64,000 nt of DNA from Actinoplanes auranticolor (lineage in GTDB: Bacteria > Actinomycetota > Actinomycetes > Mycobacteriales > Micromonosporaceae), in NCBI RefSeq assembly GCF_018332655.1, contig NZ_BOQL01000050.1:1-64000 (forward strand), written 5' to 3'. Position 1 is the stretch's first letter. Each line of letters opens with the position of its first letter. The position numbers were made by a program, and so were the translations under genes. Positions 59,816 through 64,000 of the stretch are shown here, piece by piece. The notes under the pieces are model-generated. The model did no database searches. It was not told the origin of the DNA and worked only from the letters and a program-made list of their open reading frames with translations.

Positions 59816-60529
59816 TTAGCGGCGCACACCGACGACGAGCGGGCGGCCGGCGAGGCCGGTGGGCAGGAAGTCCATGCCACAGCCGGCCGCGGCGAGCGCG
59901 GTCGCGTAGTCGGCGTGCCCGAAGGCGTACAGGGTCCGCGTGTCGCTGATGTGCCGGACGCCGTCGTGGTCGGCGATCAGCGCATGGCGCTGCACGACGT
60001 GCCCGCCGTCGCGCGGTGCGCCCTGGTAGACCGCCGACACGGTCCGACCGTGCTCGTCACGTCCGGTCCGGGCATCCGTGGACCTGCGGGTCGCGTGATC
60101 GGGCAGCCAGAACGGCTCGATCAGGAGCAGACCGCCGGGGTTGAGGTGCCGGGCGAGCACCGTCACCGCGGAAACCAGACCTGACAGCGGCAGTGTGGCC
60201 AGCGCCGTGCCCAGCGCCGTGGCCACGTCGAAACGGCGCGGCAGGTCCAGGTCCTCGACTGCGGTTTCGTGGATCGCCGCCGAGGGCAGCGCCCGGTGTG
60301 CGGCCGCGCCGACGGCGGCTGCGGTGGTGACGACTTCGACATGCTCGAAGCGGCGCCCGAGCTGGGTCAGGTACGTGCCGGCGGCCTCGGAGGCCTCCAG
60401 CAACGACGTGGCCGCCGGCCGGCGGGCCGCGACGAGGCGGAACACGGCCGCCACCTCCGCCTCGGGGCTGGGCCCGCCGCGGTCGGTGAGTGGGTGGGGG
60501 AACTCGGTCAGGGTTGCCTCTGCGGGCAT
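59816..60529 (-). CDS. SAM-methyltransferase-like protein, sugar N-methyltransferase type
   Basis: The 237-residue protein aligns in outline with DesVI/TylM1-type aminosugar N-methyltransferases: AVEDLDLPRRFDVATALGTA, then LNPGGLLLIEPFW and FLPTGLAGRPLVVGVRR at the end. The SAM motif I is altered: LLEASEAAGTYL stands where relatives have a VACGTGTH-like loop. It may be weakly active or use the pocket differently. ATG at 60529 follows GGAGG. Confidence 0.72.
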   Translation of the reverse strand: MPAEATLTEFPHPLTDRGGPSPEAEVAAVFRLVAARRPAATSLLEASEAAGTYLTQLGRRFEHVEVVTTAAAVGAAAHRALPSAAIHETAVEDLDLPRRFDVATALGTALATLPLSGLVSAVTVLARHLNPGGLLLIEPFWLPDHATRRSTDARTGRDEHGRTVSAVYQGAPRDGGHVVQRHALIADHDGVRHISDTRTLYAFGHADYATALAAAGCGMDFLPTGLAGRPLVVGVRR

Positions 60530-60550
60530 CGCCACCTCCAGGCATGGGGC

Positions 60551-60582
60551 TCCCGGCCGGTGCGTACGCGCACCGGCCGGGA
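60551..60582 (-). terminator. Hairpin after the condensation enzyme gene
   Basis: TCCCGGCCGGTGCG (60551-60564) and CGCACCGGCCGGGA (60569-60582) form a 14-bp stem with a 4-nt loop downstream of the condensation gene; no U-tract follows. Confidence 0.6.
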
Positions 60583-60658
60583 AACTGGGTGAATGAGCAC
60601 TCTCATGGTCCTGCCGGGCGCCGCCGGGAGCACCTTCGCCGGTGCGGCGCCGCGGCGC

Positions 60659-62041
60659 CTACAGGCGTTCCGGACTGTCAAGCAGCCGGGCCAGGGTGCG
60701 GTTGTAGCCGGTTACCAGGTCGTCGATGGACTGCTGGCGGAACTGGCCGCGGCCGTACCCGATGCTGCCGAACGTGCGGCCCTGGGCGTCGAATTCGATC
60801 GCCCACAGCGCCCCGTCGGGAATCTGCGAGCCACGCGCCTGCGACAGCAGGCGCCGGCGCATGGCCCGGTAGCCGATGTCCCCGACCCGCTCCCCCACCG
60901 CTATGTACGGGGACTGGACGAGCTGGAAGACGCACGACGCGTGCCACTCCTCGGCGGCGGCGCGCATCAGGTCGGGTGCTTCGCCGAGGATGTCGAGGAA
61001 CGGCAGCTCGTGGGTGTACGCCGCCAGGCACTGCGCTCGGACCCGGGCGACGACGGCCGCGAAGTCCCGGCAGCCGCCGAGGTCGACCCGTAACGGCAGC
61101 ATGTTGAAGAACGACCCGACCATCTCCGCCGTCCACGCCGGTCGACGCCCCGCCGCGAACGTCGGCACGACCACGTCGTCGGTGCCGGTGTTCTCTCGCA
61201 GGTGCAGCAGGTAGGCGGCCAGCAGCACCATGAAGGGGGAGCTGCGCTGCGCGGCAGCGTACGCGCGGACGGCGGCCTGCACACCCGCACCGCTCTCGTA
61301 GCGGTACCAGGCGGTGGTGCCGGGGGTCTGCAGGCTACGTGGCAGGTCCATCCGCAGCGGGGTGACCTGCGCCCCGGCGAGGTTGTCGCGCCAGAATCGG
61401 CGCGCCCGGGCCACCTGTGGCTCGTCGACCGACTGCTGCTGCCAGCGCACGTAGTGGCGGTACTGGCGCACGACGGGCAGCTCAGGTTCGCTGCCGGCTC
61501 CGCGGGCGGCGTAGCACGCGGCGAGATCGCGGACGACGACCTGGATGGACCATCCGTCGACCGCGGTGTGGTGAGCCGCCAGCACGAGCACCGCGTCGTC
61601 GCCGTCGAAGCGGGCCAGCACGGCACGCAGCACGGGCACCCTGTCCGGCTGCAGTTCCTGAGCCTCGATCTCGTTGAGTAGTTCCTCGGCGCGCCGGTCC
61701 CGGCCCCGCGGCGATCCGCCGGTCAGGCTCAGCACGGTCAGGTCCGGTGCCGCCACGTCCTGGGTGAGCTGCCCGGCGCCGGCCGTGTCGCGCACGATCG
61801 TCGTCCGCAACGCCTCGTGCCTGTTGATCACGTCGCCGAGCGCGGCGCGCAGCCGGCCGTCGTCGACGGCGCCGGTGAGCCGCCATCCACCGACGATGGT
61901 GTAGCGCGGACCGAACGGGCCGAAGCCGTCGCCCTTGTCCACCAGGTGCAGGAAGCGCTGTTGGCTGGACAGTGCGAAGCCACCCGCGGTGGCCAGGCCG
62001 GTGGCCGCGTCCGGACCGCTCCACAACGTCGGCCCGGTCAC
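60659..62041 (-). CDS. Free-standing NRPS condensation enzyme, SgcC5-like
   Basis: The 460-residue protein has the catalytic motif HHTAVDG (His 157-158, Asp 162) and the LSSQQRFLHLVDK and INRHEALRT N-terminal motifs of condensation domains. The last motif is GYGRGQFRQQ rather than DFGWG. In C-1027, SgcC5 is a free-standing condensation enzyme that joins the carrier-bound beta-amino acid to the enediyne core as an ester. GTG at 62041 overlaps the halogenase stop (GTGA), fixing it as the second gene of the operon. Confidence 0.88.
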   Translation of the reverse strand: MTGPTLWSGPDAATGLATAGGFALSSQQRFLHLVDKGDGFGPFGPRYTIVGGWRLTGAVDDGRLRAALGDVINRHEALRTTIVRDTAGAGQLTQDVAAPDLTVLSLTGGSPRGRDRRAEELLNEIEAQELQPDRVPVLRAVLARFDGDDAVLVLAAHHTAVDGWSIQVVVRDLAACYAARGAGSEPELPVVRQYRHYVRWQQQSVDEPQVARARRFWRDNLAGAQVTPLRMDLPRSLQTPGTTAWYRYESGAGVQAAVRAYAAAQRSSPFMVLLAAYLLHLRENTGTDDVVVPTFAAGRRPAWTAEMVGSFFNMLPLRVDLGGCRDFAAVVARVRAQCLAAYTHELPFLDILGEAPDLMRAAAEEWHASCVFQLVQSPYIAVGERVGDIGYRAMRRRLLSQARGSQIPDGALWAIEFDAQGRTFGSIGYGRGQFRQQSIDDLVTGYNRTLARLLDSPERL

Positions 62042-63546
62042 GTCGCGGCACCGCCGGCCGGCCACGACCAGTGCATGCCGTCCGGGGAGGGCACCAGCCC
62101 GCCGTCGCGCACCGGTATCTGCTCGTCGGTGTTGCCGCCGGTCACGGCCTGCGTCTGCACGCGCACGCCCTCGCGGAGCACTCCGCGCATCATCGATGTG
62201 CGCAGCAGGTCTCGGTCCTCACCCGCGATTTCGACCGCCGTGTCCACGACCGCGGCCAGATCCCTCGCGTCGGCGTCACGCCGGCGCGGCGTCGCGGCGC
62301 TGGCGATGAGCGCGTTCTCGCTAGACGCGACTCCGCCCACCAGCTCGACGAAGGACTCCTGGGCGCTGGCGGTGCGGTTGTCGCTGACCTTCTTCGCTTT
62401 CCAGAAGTAGGAGTCCTCGTCCTCGTGAGTGTCGTAGAACGCGACGAGGAAGTCGTGGAAGAGCCGGTATTCGCGGCGGTATCGCGTTTCGAACTCGGTG
62501 AGACATTGCTGTTCGTCCACATCGCCGGCCAGGCAGGTGTTGATGGTGCGGGCGGCCAGCAGGGCGCTGAGCGTGGCCAGATGTACGCCGGAGGAGAAGA
62601 CGGGGTCGATGAAGCAGGCGGCGTCGCCCACGAGCATCATGCCCGGCCGGGTGAACTCGTCCTTGAGGTATGACCAGTCCTTGCGGATGCGGATCTCGCC
62701 GTAGGGTCCCGTCGTGACCCGCTTGGCGTCGGCGAGGAACTCGGCGATGAGCGGGCATTCGGCGATCAGTTCGGCCAGGGCGGCCTCGCGGTCGCCCTGG
62801 GCCCGCTCCAGCGCGTCACTGTGCAGGACGACACCGACGCTGGTGAGCGTGTCGGTGAGCGGGATGTACCAGAACCAGCCGGACTTGAACGCAGCGGCGA
62901 GGATGTTGCCCTGGTTCGGCGCGGGCAGCCGGCGCCCGCCCTCGAAGTAGGCGAACAGTGCCAGGTTGCGGAAGTAGTCCGAGTAGTGGCGTGGCCCGCC
63001 GACCCGGCGGTGGATCCTGCTCTTGTGGCCGGAGGCGTCGACGACCCAACGGGCGCGAATCTCCTGTGCGGCACCGTCGGGACCGGTGGCGCGCACACCG
63101 ATGACACGGCCCTCGTGCTCGACGACGTCGAGCACGGAGACCTGCTCGCGTACCTCGACGCCCTTGCGCCGGGCGTTGTCGAGCAAGATCTGGTCGAACT
63201 TCATCCGCTCGACCTGATACGCGGTCGCGGCGTCGCCGGACATCCGCGAGGAGATGCCGAAAGCGAACGTCCAGGGCTGCTCGTTGCGACCCCACCGGAA
63301 GGTGCCGCCCCGCTTGACCATGAAGGCGGCCGCCTTGAGCTCGTCGGTGACGCCGAGCAGCCGGCAGATGCCGTGCACCGTGGACGGCAGCAGGGACTCG
63401 CCGATCTGGTAGCGAGGGAAGGTCTCCTTCTCCAGCAGCAGCACCCGGTGGCCCTGCATGGCCACCAGGGTCGCCACGGTCGAGCCACTGGGCCCGCCAC
63501 CGACCACCACGAGGTCGTAGTCGTCTCGCGCGGTGTCACTCATCAT
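62038..63546 (-). CDS. FAD-dependent halogenase, SgcC3-like
   Basis: The 502-residue enzyme has the FAD motif VVVGGGPSGSTVA (residues 13-25), the candidate halogenase Lys in FMVKRGGTF (Lys 78) and the halogenase signature W-F-W-Y-I-P (residues 224-229). The C-terminal half resembles carrier-protein-dependent halogenases. In C-1027 such an enzyme chlorinates beta-tyrosyl-carrier protein. Halogenation here is likely on the aromatic ring; bromination is not excluded. Start ATG at 63546 follows GAGAGGA. Confidence 0.9.
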   Translation of the reverse strand: MMSDTARDDYDLVVVGGGPSGSTVATLVAMQGHRVLLLEKETFPRYQIGESLLPSTVHGICRLLGVTDELKAAAFMVKRGGTFRWGRNEQPWTFAFGISSRMSGDAATAYQVERMKFDQILLDNARRKGVEVREQVSVLDVVEHEGRVIGVRATGPDGAAQEIRARWVVDASGHKSRIHRRVGGPRHYSDYFRNLALFAYFEGGRRLPAPNQGNILAAAFKSGWFWYIPLTDTLTSVGVVLHSDALERAQGDREAALAELIAECPLIAEFLADAKRVTTGPYGEIRIRKDWSYLKDEFTRPGMMLVGDAACFIDPVFSSGVHLATLSALLAARTINTCLAGDVDEQQCLTEFETRYRREYRLFHDFLVAFYDTHEDEDSYFWKAKKVSDNRTASAQESFVELVGGVASSENALIASAATPRRRDADARDLAAVVDTAVEIAGEDRDLLRTSMMRGVLREGVRVQTQAVTGGNTDEQIPVRDGGLVPSPDGMHWSWPAGGAAT

Positions 63547-63583
63547 CGGTTCCTCTCGCCGGGTGGACGGTTTGCGGGCCGGG

Positions 63584-64000
63584 TCAGCACAGCTCCACCT
63601 GTGCCGCCGTGACGGCGCTCAGCAGCTCACCCCGGGAGAGGGCACCGCCGATGGCCTGGATGTCGTCGGACATGTAACGGTCGACATCGAGGGTGGGCGC
63701 GATCGAGCGGGTGAGCTCGTACGCGGCGCGTCCGGCGGTGCTGAGCCCGTCGTGGCGTCCGGAGACGTCGACGGCCTGGGCCGCGGCGAGCAGCTCGACG
63801 GCCAGGATCAGGTCGTTGTTGTTCAGCACCCGGCGTGCGTTGCGGGCCGAGATCAGTCCCATGCTGACGATGTCCTGGTTGTCGCCGTTGGACGGCACGC
63901 TCTGGGTGCTAGCGGGGCCGATGGTGCGATTCTCGGCGACCAGCGCGGTCGCCGGGTACTGGGCGCCGGCGAAGCCGCTGTTGAGGCCGGGCTCGCCGGC
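63584..64000 (-). CDS. MIO-dependent tyrosine aminomutase/ammonia-lyase-like, C-terminal part
   Basis: The last 138 residues of an aminomutase/ammonia lyase enter from the right edge. GLNSGFAGAQYPATALVAEN and SVPSNGDNQDIVSMG are family motifs near the active site, followed by the helical C-terminal domain with RNARRVLNNNDLILAVELL. The Ala-Ser-Gly MIO triad is beyond the window. Next to SgcC3-, SgcC5- and SgcC-like genes it should be a tyrosine 2,3-aminomutase (SgcC4-like) that makes beta-tyrosine. An ammonia lyase cannot be excluded from this part alone. Confidence 0.85.
   Translation of the reverse strand, partial: AGEPGLNSGFAGAQYPATALVAENRTIGPASTQSVPSNGDNQDIVSMGLISARNARRVLNNNDLILAVELLAAAQAVDVSGRHDGLSTAGRAAYELTRSIAPTLDVDRYMSDDIQAIGGALSRGELLSAVTAAQVELC

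Noticed and set aside
1..64000. CRISPR arrays, tRNA or rRNA genes
   Set aside because: I saw no regularly spaced repeats, no tRNA-like cloverleaf with conserved arms and no rRNA segments. A tRNAscan or Infernal search would be decisive.

Overview
The window is high-GC actinobacterial DNA with many GTG and TTG starts, ATGA/TGATG gene overlaps and DinB/mycothiol-type proteins. A filamentous actinomycete (for example of the Micromonosporaceae) fits, but the genus is an inference. It holds no tRNA, rRNA or CRISPR array. Two blocks are separated by an insertion-sequence scar.

Block 1 (1-9.7 kb) is an arsenic and anion resistance region. It contains a trxB start, a small arsenate reductase, an aquaporin, an arsenate reductase with an N-terminal helical domain, an ArsR-ArsC fusion with a palindromic operator over its own start, a divergent ArsO-like flavoprotein, a BASS-type transporter, a second flavoprotein and a second ArsR that have both lost their 5' ends at one junction, a lipoprotein, and a SulP transporter-MerR pair. 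A MerR-type promoter after this pair now reads into the remnant of an IS701-like transposase.

Block 2 (about 12-64 kb, running off the right end) is an enediyne biosynthetic gene cluster. The core is an iterative enediyne polyketide synthase (KS-AT-ACP-KR-DH-PPTase order), its TEBC-type thioesterase, a flavin reductase, a P450, two tandem DUF1702 proteins, UnbV and UnbU. An SgcJ-like protein, an epoxide hydrolase of the SgcF type, a GMC oxidoreductase with a gluconate-dehydrogenase subunit-3-like partner, and a CMD protein are probable core-tailoring genes. The right end carries the genes expected for a beta-tyrosine-type side chain: a MIO aminomutase (partial), an FAD halogenase of the SgcC3 type, an HpaB-type hydroxylase of the SgcC type, and a free-standing condensation enzyme of the SgcC5 type. 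The adenylation enzyme and carrier protein are not in the window. Deoxysugar functions are present in part: glucose-1-phosphate thymidylyltransferase, a C-methyltransferase, an N-methyltransferase-like protein and a glycosyltransferase. Export is served by an MFS pump, an ABC pair and a CPA2 antiporter. Two paralogous AraC regulators, a MerR-like regulator and an ArsR-like regulator are embedded.

The most unexpected part is a five-gene operon at 26.4-31.0 kb. It encodes a SufS-like cysteine desulfurase, an FGE/SUMF1-fold enzyme lacking the copper-binding cysteines, a MoaD/ThiS-like sulfur carrier ending in Gly-Gly, a quinone-oxidoreductase-like enzyme and the sugar nucleotidyltransferase. This suggests a sulfur-transfer chemistry attached to a 9-membered-type, beta-amino-acid-bearing enediyne. 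That is an inference from gene content; the product is not identifiable from sequence alone.
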